Assembly (NCBI GenBank): GCA_002280555.1
Contig: NCEE01000015.1
Location: forward strand, 41,251-105,250
Source: Sphingomonas sp. 32-62-10
GTDB taxonomy: Bacteria; Pseudomonadota; Alphaproteobacteria; Sphingomonadales; Sphingomonadaceae
Direction of reading: 5' to 3'
Length of the DNA: 64,000 bases
Shown: positions 8,249 to 16,437 of the stretch, one piece after another
Layout of the letters: each line of letters begins with the position of its first letter
How positions within the stretch are numbered: the stretch's first letter is position 1
Position numbers and translations under genes: made by a program
Notes under the pieces: model-generated
The model's input: only the letters and a program-made list of their open reading frames with translations
What the model was told of the DNA's origin: nothing
The model's database searches: none

Positions 8249-8671
8249 ATGACCCGATCGATTCCCCGAACGACGGCGTTACTCTTGGGCATGAGCATCG
8301 CGCTTGCGGCCTGCACGGAGCCGGCCCGCCCGCCCGCCCAACCGATGGCGGGGGCCAACATGACGGACATGCCGATGCCCGATGGCAGTGCGGTCGATAT
8401 GGCGGCGGTGCCAATGTATCCCGGCTCGACAATGATCGACATGAAGATCATGCCGCATGAAGAAGATGACATGACCGGCATGGCGTTCGACAGCCCTGCG
8501 GACCCCGCCACAGTACGACGCTGGTACATCGACACGCTGGGCGCCAAGGGCTTCATGCTGAAGGAGCAGGGAACGACCGTGGTCGGCACCGACCCTGCAG
8601 GAAACCCGGTGCACATCGACGTAAATCCGGCGGCCGCCGGACATAGTACGGGCGTCATCAGCAAGGGCTAA
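8249..8671 (+). CDS. Predicted lipoprotein, paralogue B
   Basis: 140 residues with lipobox ALAAC (Cys21). A Met-rich stretch follows (MTDMPMPDGSAVDMAAVPM), then a domain parallel to the previous gene: MYPGSTMIDM, AFDSPADPATVRRWY, GTDPAGNPVHIDVNP and AAAGHSTGVISKG. The Met-rich linker is the main difference and could bind copper or silver; this is inference. GGAGG lies 5 nt before the ATG. It lies 107 nt after paralogue A, probably a tandem duplication that then diverged. Confidence 0.78.
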   Translation: MTRSIPRTTALLLGMSIALAACTEPARPPAQPMAGANMTDMPMPDGSAVDMAAVPMYPGSTMIDMKIMPHEEDDMTGMAFDSPADPATVRRWYIDTLGAKGFMLKEQGTTVVGTDPAGNPVHIDVNPAAAGHSTGVISKG

Positions 8672-8738
8672 GGCCCTCTGTTCGAATCCGGCACCGCGTC
8701 CTATGTTGGCTAATCAACCGCATAACGGACGTTTACCC

Positions 8739-9692
8739 ATGCTCGATACCGCTACCGCCCAGGTCCCTGCGCTTTCGCTGACGCAGGACGCCACCGATCC
8801 GCAGGGGTTCGCCAGCGCGCTGGGGGCATCGTTCGAACGTTTCGGCTTTGCGGTGGTGTCGGATCACGGCATCGACCAGGCCCTGATTGACCGGGCATGG
8901 GAGTATACCGCGCAATTCTTCGCGCTGCCCGAGGAGGAAAAGCGGCGCTATTTCCTCCCGGCAGGCGGCGGCCAGCGCGGCTATACCCCGTTCAAGACCG
9001 AGATCGCGAAGGGCGCGAGCGTCGTCGATCTGAAGGAATTCTGGCATGTCGGGCGCGATTTGCCCGCTGGGCACCGTTTCGCCGATGTGATGCCGCCGAA
9101 CATCTGGCCCGATCGGCCCGAAGGGTTCCACGAAACACTGAGCGCCTTGTTCACCGCGTTCGACCGGGCGGGGGACAAGATATTGTCAGCAATCGCCCGG
9201 CATCTGGGGCTCGCGAGCAACTGGTTCGATCCGGCGGTGAAGGACGGCAATTCGATCCTGCGGCTACTCCATTACCCGCCGATCCCCGCCGATGCCGAGG
9301 GAGTCCGTGCTGGCGCGCATGAGGACATTAATCTGATCACGCTGTTACTGGGCGCCGAGGAAGCAGGGCTCGAGCTGCTCGACCGGGACGGCGAGTGGCT
9401 GGCGATCAAGCCGCCTGCTGATGCGATGGTGGTGAATGTGGGCGATATGCTCCAGCGGCTCACCAACCATGTCCTGCCCTCCACCACCCACCGCGTCGTC
9501 AACCCGCCGCCAGAGCGCCGCGCGCATCCGCGCTATTCGATGCCGTTCTTCCTTCACCCCGCGCCCGATTTTCTTATCGAGACGCTGCCGGGGTGCATCA
9601 GTGCCGCGAACCCGAACCGCTACCCCACGCCTATCACCGCGCATGATTATCTGCACGAACGGTTGGTCGAAATCGGGCTGGTGAAGGCATAA
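8739..9692 (+). CDS. 2-oxoglutarate/Fe(II) oxygenase, isopenicillin N synthase-like
   Basis: 317-residue soluble enzyme with the DIOX_N region (about 8-120) and the 2OG-Fe(II) jelly-roll (about 170-275). The facial triad is H194, D196 (AHEDINLITLL) and H251 (STTHRVVNP). The 2OG carboxylate Arg is R265 with S267 (HPRYSMPFF). The family oxidises small molecules, and the substrate is not predictable. ATG 8739 gives the common N-terminus MLDTATAQVP; ATG 8703 is an in-frame alternative. Neither has a strong ribosome site. The gene is followed by a 25-bp palindromic repeat. Confidence 0.88.
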   Translation: MLDTATAQVPALSLTQDATDPQGFASALGASFERFGFAVVSDHGIDQALIDRAWEYTAQFFALPEEEKRRYFLPAGGGQRGYTPFKTEIAKGASVVDLKEFWHVGRDLPAGHRFADVMPPNIWPDRPEGFHETLSALFTAFDRAGDKILSAIARHLGLASNWFDPAVKDGNSILRLLHYPPIPADAEGVRAGAHEDINLITLLLGAEEAGLELLDRDGEWLAIKPPADAMVVNVGDMLQRLTNHVLPSTTHRVVNPPPERRAHPRYSMPFFLHPAPDFLIETLPGCISAANPNRYPTPITAHDYLHERLVEIGLVKA

Positions 9693-9695
9693 TCG

Positions 9696-9790
9696 GTCAC
9701 CCCGGACTTGTTCCGGGGCCCACACCTCCGCTAGCGAACGCCAACGGGTCGCAAGCTGCCCGGTAGGCCCCGGAACAAGTCCGGGGTGAC
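9696..9790. repeat. REP-like palindromic element, 25-bp perfect arms
   Basis: Arms at 9696-9720 and 9766-9790 are perfect 25-bp inverted repeats built on GTCACCCCGGACTTGTTCC, with a 45-nt centre. The element fills the gap between the oxygenase and hom, and its right arm ends 12 nt before the hom start. It can fold into a very stable hairpin and probably limits readthrough. It shares the GTCAC...GTGAC ends with other elements in the window. Confidence 0.9.
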
Positions 9791-9802
9791 GAGGGAAGTT
9801 CA

Positions 9803-11092
9803 ATGACCAAACCACTTCGCATTGCCCTCGCCGGGCTCGGCACCGTTGGCGGCGGCGTGATCAAGCTGATCGATGCGAATGGTGACCTTATCGCGCGCCG
9901 CGCGGGTCGCCCGATCGAGATCGTCGCCGTCTCGGCGCGCGACCGCGCCAAAGATCGCGGTGTCGATATCGGGCGCTTTGCCTGGGTCGACGATACCACA
10001 GCGCTCGCCCAACGTGACGATGCCGATGTCGTGGTGGAACTGGTCGGCGGATCGGATGGTCCCGCCCTCACGCTTGCCCGCGCGACGCTGGCGAATGGCA
10101 AGGGCCTTGTCACTGCCAACAAGGCGATGATCGCGCATCACGGGCTGGAACTGGCGCGGGCGGCTGAAGCCGCAGGGGCCGCGCTGAAGTTCGAAGCGGC
10201 GGTGGCGGGCGGCATCCCGGTGATCAAGGGCTTGCGCGAAGGCGCGGCTGCGAACGAGATCGCGCGCGTTTATGGCATCCTCAACGGTACCTGCAATTTC
10301 ATCCTGACCAAGATGGAGGCCGAAGGTCGCGATTTCGGCGATGTGCTGGCCGAAGCGCAGGCACTCGGCTTTGCCGAGGCCGATCCGAGCTTCGATATCG
10401 ACGGCGTCGATGCCGCGCACAAGCTATCGATCCTGGCGAGCATCGCGTTCGGCACCCAGCCGGCCTTTGGCGATGTGAAGTCGGGCGGTATCCGCGACGT
10501 GCTTGCCGCCGATATCGCTGAGGCAGCCGCACTCGGTTATCGCATTCGCTTGCTGGGGATTGCCGAGGCGAATGCAGCTGGTCTGTTCCAGCGCGTCCAC
10601 CCGCATCTCGTGCCGGTCAGCCACCCGCTCGCCCATGTGACGGGCGCGACCAACGCGGTGGTGGCGGAGGGTAACTTCGTCGGGCGGCTATTGTTTCAGG
10701 GCGCAGGCGCAGGCGATGGCCCCACGGCGAGCGCGGTGGTTGCCGATCTGATCGATATCGCGCGCGGCGAATATGGCCCGCCCTACGCCATGCCTGCGGC
10801 CGCACTCGTCGCTCAATCCCCCGCCGACACTGGTGACCGGCGCGGCCGCGCCTATGTGCGCTTCACCGTCGCCGATAAGGTGGGCGTACTGGCAGAGATT
10901 GCAGCGGCGATGCGCGATGCAGGCGTCTCGATCGAAAGCCTGATGCAGCGCGGGCGCTCCGCCGATGGCAGCGTCCTCGTCGCGATCGTCACCCATGAAG
11001 GCCCCGAGTGCGCGGTGGCGAAAGCGCTGGAAACGCTGCGCGGATCGGAAAGCCTGACCGGGGCACCGCTATGGATGCATATTCTGGCTTGA
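9803..11092 (+). CDS. hom: Homoserine dehydrogenase with ACT domain
   Basis: 429 residues. It reduces aspartate semialdehyde to homoserine, the branch step toward threonine, methionine and isoleucine. The Rossmann motif GLGTVGGG is at 11-18. The catalytic core includes EAAVAGGIPVIKGL, NGTCNFIL and DPSFDIDGVDAAHKL. A C-terminal ACT domain (about 350-429, starting YVRFTVADKVGVLAEIA) implies feedback control, normally by threonine. GAGGGA precedes the ATG. Length and motifs fit the monofunctional Hom family. Confidence 0.95.
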   Translation: MTKPLRIALAGLGTVGGGVIKLIDANGDLIARRAGRPIEIVAVSARDRAKDRGVDIGRFAWVDDTTALAQRDDADVVVELVGGSDGPALTLARATLANGKGLVTANKAMIAHHGLELARAAEAAGAALKFEAAVAGGIPVIKGLREGAAANEIARVYGILNGTCNFILTKMEAEGRDFGDVLAEAQALGFAEADPSFDIDGVDAAHKLSILASIAFGTQPAFGDVKSGGIRDVLAADIAEAAALGYRIRLLGIAEANAAGLFQRVHPHLVPVSHPLAHVTGATNAVVAEGNFVGRLLFQGAGAGDGPTASAVVADLIDIARGEYGPPYAMPAAALVAQSPADTGDRRGRAYVRFTVADKVGVLAEIAAAMRDAGVSIESLMQRGRSADGSVLVAIVTHEGPECAVAKALETLRGSESLTGAPLWMHILA

Positions 11093-11135
11093 GCGGACTG
11101 ATAGTTTTTCGAATAGCAACAATTCCCCGTTCGTT

Positions 11136-11194
11136 TCGAGCGAAGTCGAGAAACATGTCACCGGCGCTGCGAAGGGTGTCTCGACTTCGCTCGA
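11136..11194. repeat. REP-like palindrome, TCGAGCGAAGTCGAGA type
   Basis: TCGAGCGAAGTCGAGA at 11136-11151 is the exact reverse complement of 11179-11194. The flanks (CGTTCGT on the left, ACACGTACGGG on the right) extend the symmetry imperfectly. It sits between the convergent hom and CoA-binding genes, where it could end both transcripts. It is a second sequence family, distinct from the GTCACCCCGG type. Confidence 0.8.
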
Positions 11195-11225
11195 CACGTA
11201 CGGGATGATAAAATTTTCAAAAACT

Positions 11226-11660
11226 CTAAGCGCTTGCAACCCGCGCGACATTCAGACGCCGTAGCTCGATCGCCGGGCAGCGATCCATCACGACATCCAG
11301 CCCCGCCGCCTCCGCCCGCGCCGCCGCTTCCGGGTTGATGACGCCCAGCTGCATCCAAACGGCCTTTGCACCTACGGCTATCGCCGAATCGACAACGTCA
11401 CTCGCTGCGGCGGAGTTACGGAAGATATCGACCATGTCGATCGGATCGCCCAGCGTCACCATGTCGCCGAACACGAACTCGCCGTGGATATGTTCGCCAG
11501 CGATTTGCGGGTTGATCGGGATCACGCGGTAGCCGTGATCCTGCAACGTCTTCATCACCCCATATGACGGGCGATCAGGCCGGTCCGATGCGCCGACCAG
11601 CGCAATCGTGCGCACCCGCGCCAGCAAGGCAGCGATATCGTCATCCGATGTGAGTGGCAT
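11226..11660 (-). CDS. CoA-binding domain protein (YccU-like)
   Basis: 144-residue single-domain Rossmann protein. The signature is ALVGASDRPDRPSYGVMKTL near the N-terminus, then YRVIPINP and VWMQLGVINPEAAARAEAAG. This matches the CoA_binding_2 family. Members bind CoA or acyl-CoA, but the physiological role is unclear. ATG 11660 has GGAGG 5 nt upstream and overlaps the end of the mrp gene by 20 nt, which suggests coupled translation. A longer upstream frame would run inside mrp and is not needed. Confidence 0.85.
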   Translation of the reverse strand: MPLTSDDDIAALLARVRTIALVGASDRPDRPSYGVMKTLQDHGYRVIPINPQIAGEHIHGEFVFGDMVTLGDPIDMVDIFRNSAAASDVVDSAIAVGAKAVWMQLGVINPEAAARAEAAGLDVVMDRCPAIELRRLNVARVASA

Positions 11661-12624
11661 GCTTGCCTCCGCGTTCGATCCAGTCGCGGACGATTTCCGC
11701 GACCCCCATGAACGCGGCACGCTCAGGCCCGTTCCCGGTAACGGGCGGGTGCCCGGCATCGGAGCCGGTGCGGATTGCAATATCGAGCGGGATGCGGCCT
11801 AAAAATGGGATGTCGAGAATATCGGCGGCCAGCTCCGCTCCACCGCTGCCGAACGGATCCGAGATCGCGCCACATGACGGGCACGCATAGCCCGCCATAT
11901 TCTCGACCAGCCCGATAATCGGGATGCCCGATTTGACGAACAGGTCGATCGCGCGCTTCGCATCGATCAGCGCCAGATCCTGTGGGGTGGAGACGATCAC
12001 CACGCCACTCGGCCGGTGCTTCTGGATCATCGTCAGCTGCACATCACCGGTGCCAGGCGGCATATCAATGATGAGCGTATCGGCATCGCCCCAATCGGCA
12101 TCGACCAATTGGCCAAGCGCCCCCGCTGCCATCGGCCCGCGCCACGCAATCGCCTGATCCGGCGCGACCAGCTGGCCCATTGACAGAATCGGTACGCCGG
12201 AGGGGGTTTCGACCGGCACCAACAGCTTGTCGGGCGCGGTCGGGCGACTGCCCTCCACCCCCATCAGCGTCGGCTGCGAGGGCCCATAAATATCGGCGTC
12301 GACCAGCCCGACCTTGCGGCCCAACTGATGCAGCGCAATCGCCAGATTCGCCGACACGGTCGATTTGCCGACCCCGCCCTTGCCGCTGGCGACCGCGATG
12401 ATCTGGCGTTGGGTGCGCTGGCTGGTGAGCGCAACGCGCACTTCCGATATGCCGGGCAACGCAGTTGCGCAGCGCTTGACGGCTGCTTCAAGCATGTCAC
12501 GCGCGGTTGGGTCCAGTCCGCTCACGTCGAGGATGATCGAGGCGCGACCATCCTCCAGCCGGGCGGTGGCGCGGGGCCCTGCGATGGGCAACAGGGCGGC
12601 GTTCAAGGCATCAATATCAGTCAT
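11641..12624 (-). CDS. Mrp/ApbC family P-loop ATPase, iron-sulfur cluster carrier
   Basis: 327 residues. An N-terminal MIP18/DUF59-type region (about 1-70) is followed by the ParA-like ATPase with the deviant Walker A SGKGGVGKST (about 80-89). The C-terminal YACPSCG motif binds a bridging [4Fe-4S] cluster between two subunits. The family delivers Fe-S clusters to apoproteins in the cytoplasm. Met at 12624 (MTDIDALNAALL) is preferred over the upstream in-frame start. Divergent from hflK, with about 60 bp of shared promoter. Confidence 0.93.
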   Translation of the reverse strand: MTDIDALNAALLPIAGPRATARLEDGRASIILDVSGLDPTARDMLEAAVKRCATALPGISEVRVALTSQRTQRQIIAVASGKGGVGKSTVSANLAIALHQLGRKVGLVDADIYGPSQPTLMGVEGSRPTAPDKLLVPVETPSGVPILSMGQLVAPDQAIAWRGPMAAGALGQLVDADWGDADTLIIDMPPGTGDVQLTMIQKHRPSGVVIVSTPQDLALIDAKRAIDLFVKSGIPIIGLVENMAGYACPSCGAISDPFGSGGAELAADILDIPFLGRIPLDIAIRTGSDAGHPPVTGNGPERAAFMGVAEIVRDWIERGGKHATHIG

Positions 12625-12686
12625 TGATACAGCATTAGGACGGTCTTTGCGGGTTGCCACTGTTTTTCCCGTGTAGGACACTTATA

Positions 12687-13805
12687 ATGGGGTTCATGAT
12701 GACCCGACCGGCCTGGCTGCAGCGCCTCTCCACCCTGATGACCGAAAAACCGAAAAGCCCCTGGGGCAATTCGGGCGATGATAATGAGGGACCACGCAAT
12801 CCGTGGTCGATACCGCCAGGCGGCAATCGTGGCCGCGGGCCGAAACCGACGGCGCTCGACGAATTTATTCGTCGCGCACGCGGTACGGGTGGCGGCGGCG
12901 GTGGCGGCGGCTTTACCGGCTTCCCCAGCGGGCGCGGCGGCAAGGCAGTGTGGATGATCGGCGTTGGCCTGATCGTCGCGCTGTGGGTGATTTTCACCAG
13001 CGTTCACCAGATCGCCCCGCAGCAACGCGGCGTGGTTGCCTATTTCGGGCGCTATTCGTCGACGCTTGATCCCGGCATCCGTCTTACCTGGCCCGCACCA
13101 ATTGCGACGGTGACGAAGGTCGACGTACAGGCGATCCGGACGGAGGATTTCCCCGAAGGCGGCACCGGCGAGAACCTGATGCTGACAGGGGACCAGAACA
13201 TTATTGATCTGGCCTATTCGGTGCGGTGGGATATCGCGAACCCTCAGGATTATATCTACCAGATCCGCAACCCCAAGGACACGGTTCGTGCGGTGGCCGA
13301 AAGCGCGATGCGCGCCGTGGTCGCCACCGTCACGCTCGACGAGGCGATTGGCAGCGGGCGTGACCGGATCGGCGTACGCGCGCAGGATCTGATGCAATCG
13401 ATCCTCAACGAATATAACGCTGGCATCCGGATTCAGGGCTTTGCGATCAAACAGGCCGATCCGCCGAACAAGGTGATCGACGAGTTCAAAAAGGTGAGCG
13501 CGGCACAGCAGGAAGCCGAATCGAACCTCAACGAAGCCCGCACCTATGCCCAGCAGGTCACGGCACGTGCCCAGGCTGAGGCGGCTGAGTTCGATCTGAA
13601 TTATGCCCAGTATAAGCTGGCTCCGCAGGTGACTCGTCGTCGCATGTATTATGAGACGATGGAGGCCGTGCTGGCGCGCACCAACAAGACCGTCGTCGAA
13701 ACGCCCGGCGTGGTCCCTTATCTGCCGCTGCCGGCCGTCCGGGGCCGCGCGCCTGAACCGGCGCCCATGGCCCTGCCCAATCCAACGACGGGAGCAGGCC
13801 AGTGA
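12687..13805 (+). CDS. hflK: HflK, FtsH-regulating SPFH protein
   Basis: About 372 residues. A Pro/Gly-rich cytoplasmic N-terminus carries a Gly run (TGGGGGGGGF). One membrane helix (about 93-111) follows, then the SPFH domain (QIAPQQRGVVAYFGR onward) and an Ala/Glu coiled coil. With HflC it forms the cage around FtsH and tunes membrane protein turnover. ATG 12687 follows AGGA by about 8 nt. ATG 12699 and 12738 are alternatives, and a TATAAT overlaps 12683-12688. Its stop overlaps the hflC start. Confidence 0.93.
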   Translation: MGFMMTRPAWLQRLSTLMTEKPKSPWGNSGDDNEGPRNPWSIPPGGNRGRGPKPTALDEFIRRARGTGGGGGGGGFTGFPSGRGGKAVWMIGVGLIVALWVIFTSVHQIAPQQRGVVAYFGRYSSTLDPGIRLTWPAPIATVTKVDVQAIRTEDFPEGGTGENLMLTGDQNIIDLAYSVRWDIANPQDYIYQIRNPKDTVRAVAESAMRAVVATVTLDEAIGSGRDRIGVRAQDLMQSILNEYNAGIRIQGFAIKQADPPNKVIDEFKKVSAAQQEAESNLNEARTYAQQVTARAQAEAAEFDLNYAQYKLAPQVTRRRMYYETMEAVLARTNKTVVETPGVVPYLPLPAVRGRAPEPAPMALPNPTTGAGQ

Positions 13806-14677
13806 ACGCCGCGTTTTTCCGGAACCCGATTTCGATGGCAATCGCCGGGCTCGTCGCGCTGATCATCGCGATGAGTGCGTTTGTGATCGTGCCCGAAACC
13901 GAACAGGCCGTGATCCTGCGGTTCGAACAGCCGGTCGGCACGTACAACGTATGGAAGCCAAACGTACCGTTCGGTCGCACCGGTGCCGGCTTGCAGGTCA
14001 AGATTCCGTTTCTCGACAAGGTCGTGTGGATCGACAAACGCGTGCTGGATGTCGATCTCGAGAACCAGCAGGTGCTGTCGACCGATCAGCTGCGGCTTGA
14101 GGTGGATGCCTTTGCCCGGTTCCGCATCATCGATCCGTTAAAGGCGGTCGTTTCGACCGGCAGCAGCTCAGCCACCGAGGACCGCATTGCCGAACAACTT
14201 CGGCCATTGCTTGGCTCGGCGCTCCGGAACGAACTCGGTAAGCGCCAGTTTGCCGCGCTGCTCAGCCCGGAACGTGGCCAGGTGATGGATAATATCCAGG
14301 CCGGGCTCCAGCGGCTGGCGTCGCAATATGGCGTCCAGATCGTCGATGTTCGCATCAAGCATGCCGATCTGCCCGATGGCAGCCCGCTCGACAGCGCGCT
14401 CAACCGGATGCGAACGGCACGCCAGCAACAGGCGGCCACGATCCGCGCCCAGGGGCAGAAGCAAGCACAGATCATCCGCGCCGAATCCGACGCCAATGCG
14501 TCGCGGATTTATGCTGAAAGCTTCAACAAGGATGCTGATTTCTACGATTTTTATCGGGCCATGAAATCATACCGCCAGACGTTCATCGGGGATGGCACTA
14601 CGCCGCAGGGGGAAACCTCGATCGTGCTGTCACCCAACAATGAATATATGAAACAGTTTACGGGGCGCCCCCGCTGA
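13802..14677 (+). CDS. hflC: HflC, FtsH-regulating SPFH protein
   Basis: 291 residues. An N-terminal membrane anchor (SMAIAGLVALIIAMSAFVIV, about 11-30) is followed by the SPFH/Band 7 domain (PETEQAVILRFEQPVG) and a coiled-coil tail. It partners with HflK in the inner-membrane complex that controls FtsH. Translation starts at GTG 13802, overlapping the hflK stop (GTGA), so the two subunits should be made in equal amounts. The conserved segment DVRIKHADLP and the end MKSYRQTF support the call. Confidence 0.95.
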   Translation: MNAAFFRNPISMAIAGLVALIIAMSAFVIVPETEQAVILRFEQPVGTYNVWKPNVPFGRTGAGLQVKIPFLDKVVWIDKRVLDVDLENQQVLSTDQLRLEVDAFARFRIIDPLKAVVSTGSSSATEDRIAEQLRPLLGSALRNELGKRQFAALLSPERGQVMDNIQAGLQRLASQYGVQIVDVRIKHADLPDGSPLDSALNRMRTARQQQAATIRAQGQKQAQIIRAESDANASRIYAESFNKDADFYDFYRAMKSYRQTFIGDGTTPQGETSIVLSPNNEYMKQFTGRPR

Positions 14678-14773
14678 CAATGAGGCTGACAATCGGTTCA
14701 TATTCAATCGCCGTTCATGCAGAAGAGGCCAGGAACGGCGGTCTTGCGACGGTCAAGAGAGGAATACACTAAC

Positions 14774-16318
14774 GTGCGTTACGCTTATGCCATCACCAGC
14801 GCGGTCCTGTTGGGTGGAGCCGCCGCCGCCATGACGCTGCAGCCGCCCGCCACTGCCCAGACCGCCCAGAACGAACCCGGCGCAATGGCCGCATTAGCGC
14901 CCCGTGCCGGTGCGCCGATCAGCTTTGCCGATCTGGTCGCCAAACTGCAGCCGGCTGTGGTCAACATTTCGACCAAGCAAAGCATCAAGGTGCAGCAGGC
15001 GCCCGCCAACCCGTTTGCTGGCACGCCCTTTGCCGAATTGTTCGGCGGGCAAGGCCAGGGCCAGGGCACCCCGCAACCTCAGACGCGTGAAGCGCAGTCG
15101 CTCGGTTCGGGCTTCCTGATTTCGGATGACGGCTATGTGGTGACGAACAACCATGTCGTCGCGCCGGGTGCGCGCGGGGCATCGGTCGATTCGATCACCG
15201 TCACGCTCACCAATCGCAAAGAATATAGCGCGAAGCTGATCGGGCGTGATCCGATCTCCGATCTTGCGCTGCTGAAGATCGAGGCGAAGGGCCTGCCATT
15301 CGTGAAGTTCGGCGATTCAGAGCGCACCCGCGTGGGTGATTGGATCATCGCGATCGGCAATCCGTTCGGCATCGGCAGCACCGTGACCGCGGGCATCGTT
15401 TCCGCGCTGCACCGTGCCACTGGTCAGGGCGGCGCCTATGATCGCTTTATCCAGACCGATGCGGCAATCAACCAGGGCAATTCGGGCGGGCCGATGTTCG
15501 ACCTGAACGGCAACGTCATCGGCATCAACTCGCAGATTTTCGCGGGTCAGTCGGGCGGCAATATCGGCATCGGCTTTGCCATTCCGGCAGGCGAGGCCAA
15601 GCCCGTCATCGACAAGCTGATGCAGGGCACCACGATTGCCCGCGGTTATCTGGGTGTCGGCATGCGCCCGCTCACCGAGGACGTCGCCGAGGCGCTAGGC
15701 CTGCCCAAGAACAGCGGTGAACTGATTCAGAGCGTGTCGCCGGGTGAACCAGCCGACAAGGCAGGCGTGATGGTTGGGGACGTTATCGTGGCGGTCAACG
15801 GCCAAGCCGTAACCCAGGACGCATCGCTCAGCTATCTGGTCGCCAATGTAAAGCCGGGCACGCGCATCCCACTCGAGATTATTCGTGCTGGCAAAAAGCA
15901 GACGATCAATGTCGTCGTTGGCACACGTCCATCGGAAGATGCCCTGATCGCTGCCGCAGGCGGGCAGCCGGGTGACGATGCGATGGGCCAGCCCGATAGT
16001 GATGGTCCGGCATCGCCCGTCGCCAACAAGCTGGGTCTCGCCGTGGTGCCGCTCACGCCGCAGATTGCGCAGAACATCGGTGTCGATTCGACAGTAAAGG
16101 GTGTTGTCATCAGCGGCACCGATCCATCGAGCGATGCCGGGCAGAAGCTGAAGCGCGGCGATGTGATTGTCTCGGTCAACGGCACCGCCGTTACCACGCC
16201 CGCCGCACTCAGCGCGATCGTGGCGCAGGCCATCAAGGACGGTCGCCCCAGCGTGTTGCTCTATGTGCAGCGCCAGCGGCTTCCGGCCCAGTTCGTACCG
16301 ATCAAGCTGAAAAAGTAA
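14774..16318 (+). CDS. Periplasmic serine protease, DegP/HtrA (Do) family
   Basis: 514 residues from GTG 14774 (GAGGAA upstream). A signal or anchor segment (AYAITSAVLLGGAAAAM) precedes the trypsin-like domain. The catalytic triad is H127 (TNNHVV), D163 (SDLALLK) and S237 (GNSGGPM), numbered from this start. Two PDZ domains follow (about 290-385 and 415-510). The family degrades or refolds damaged envelope proteins. It sits 96 nt after hflC, so the three genes probably form one membrane quality-control group, ended by an intrinsic terminator. Confidence 0.95.
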   Translation: MRYAYAITSAVLLGGAAAAMTLQPPATAQTAQNEPGAMAALAPRAGAPISFADLVAKLQPAVVNISTKQSIKVQQAPANPFAGTPFAELFGGQGQGQGTPQPQTREAQSLGSGFLISDDGYVVTNNHVVAPGARGASVDSITVTLTNRKEYSAKLIGRDPISDLALLKIEAKGLPFVKFGDSERTRVGDWIIAIGNPFGIGSTVTAGIVSALHRATGQGGAYDRFIQTDAAINQGNSGGPMFDLNGNVIGINSQIFAGQSGGNIGIGFAIPAGEAKPVIDKLMQGTTIARGYLGVGMRPLTEDVAEALGLPKNSGELIQSVSPGEPADKAGVMVGDVIVAVNGQAVTQDASLSYLVANVKPGTRIPLEIIRAGKKQTINVVVGTRPSEDALIAAAGGQPGDDAMGQPDSDGPASPVANKLGLAVVPLTPQIAQNIGVDSTVKGVVISGTDPSSDAGQKLKRGDVIVSVNGTAVTTPAALSAIVAQAIKDGRPSVLLYVQRQRLPAQFVPIKLKK

Positions 16319-16342
16319 CCCGCGCACCCGCGCGAACGATTG

Positions 16343-16377
16343 CGCCGCTTCGTCTCCCCCGAGACGGGCGGCGTTTT
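16343..16377 (+). terminator. Intrinsic terminator after the Do protease
   Basis: Stem CGCCGC-TT-CGTCTC (16343-16356) pairs with GAGACG-GG-CGGCG (16361-16373) across a CCCC loop and is followed at once by TTTT. This is a clear GC-rich stem with a T run, 25 nt after the protease stop codon. Confidence 0.75.
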
Positions 16378-16437
16378 CGTCTCTTGCCGCCCCGCCCGAA
16401 ATCGCGCGATAGCTGAATTTCGGATCAGGGAGTGATT

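Noticed and set aside
8676..8697. tRNA-like T-loop (GTTCGAATCC)
   Set aside because: The flanking bases do not form a T stem and no cloverleaf can be drawn upstream.
12683..12688. TATAAT as a -10 box for hflK
   Set aside because: No -35 hexamer at the right distance, and it overlaps the likely ATG at 12687. Kept only as a note.
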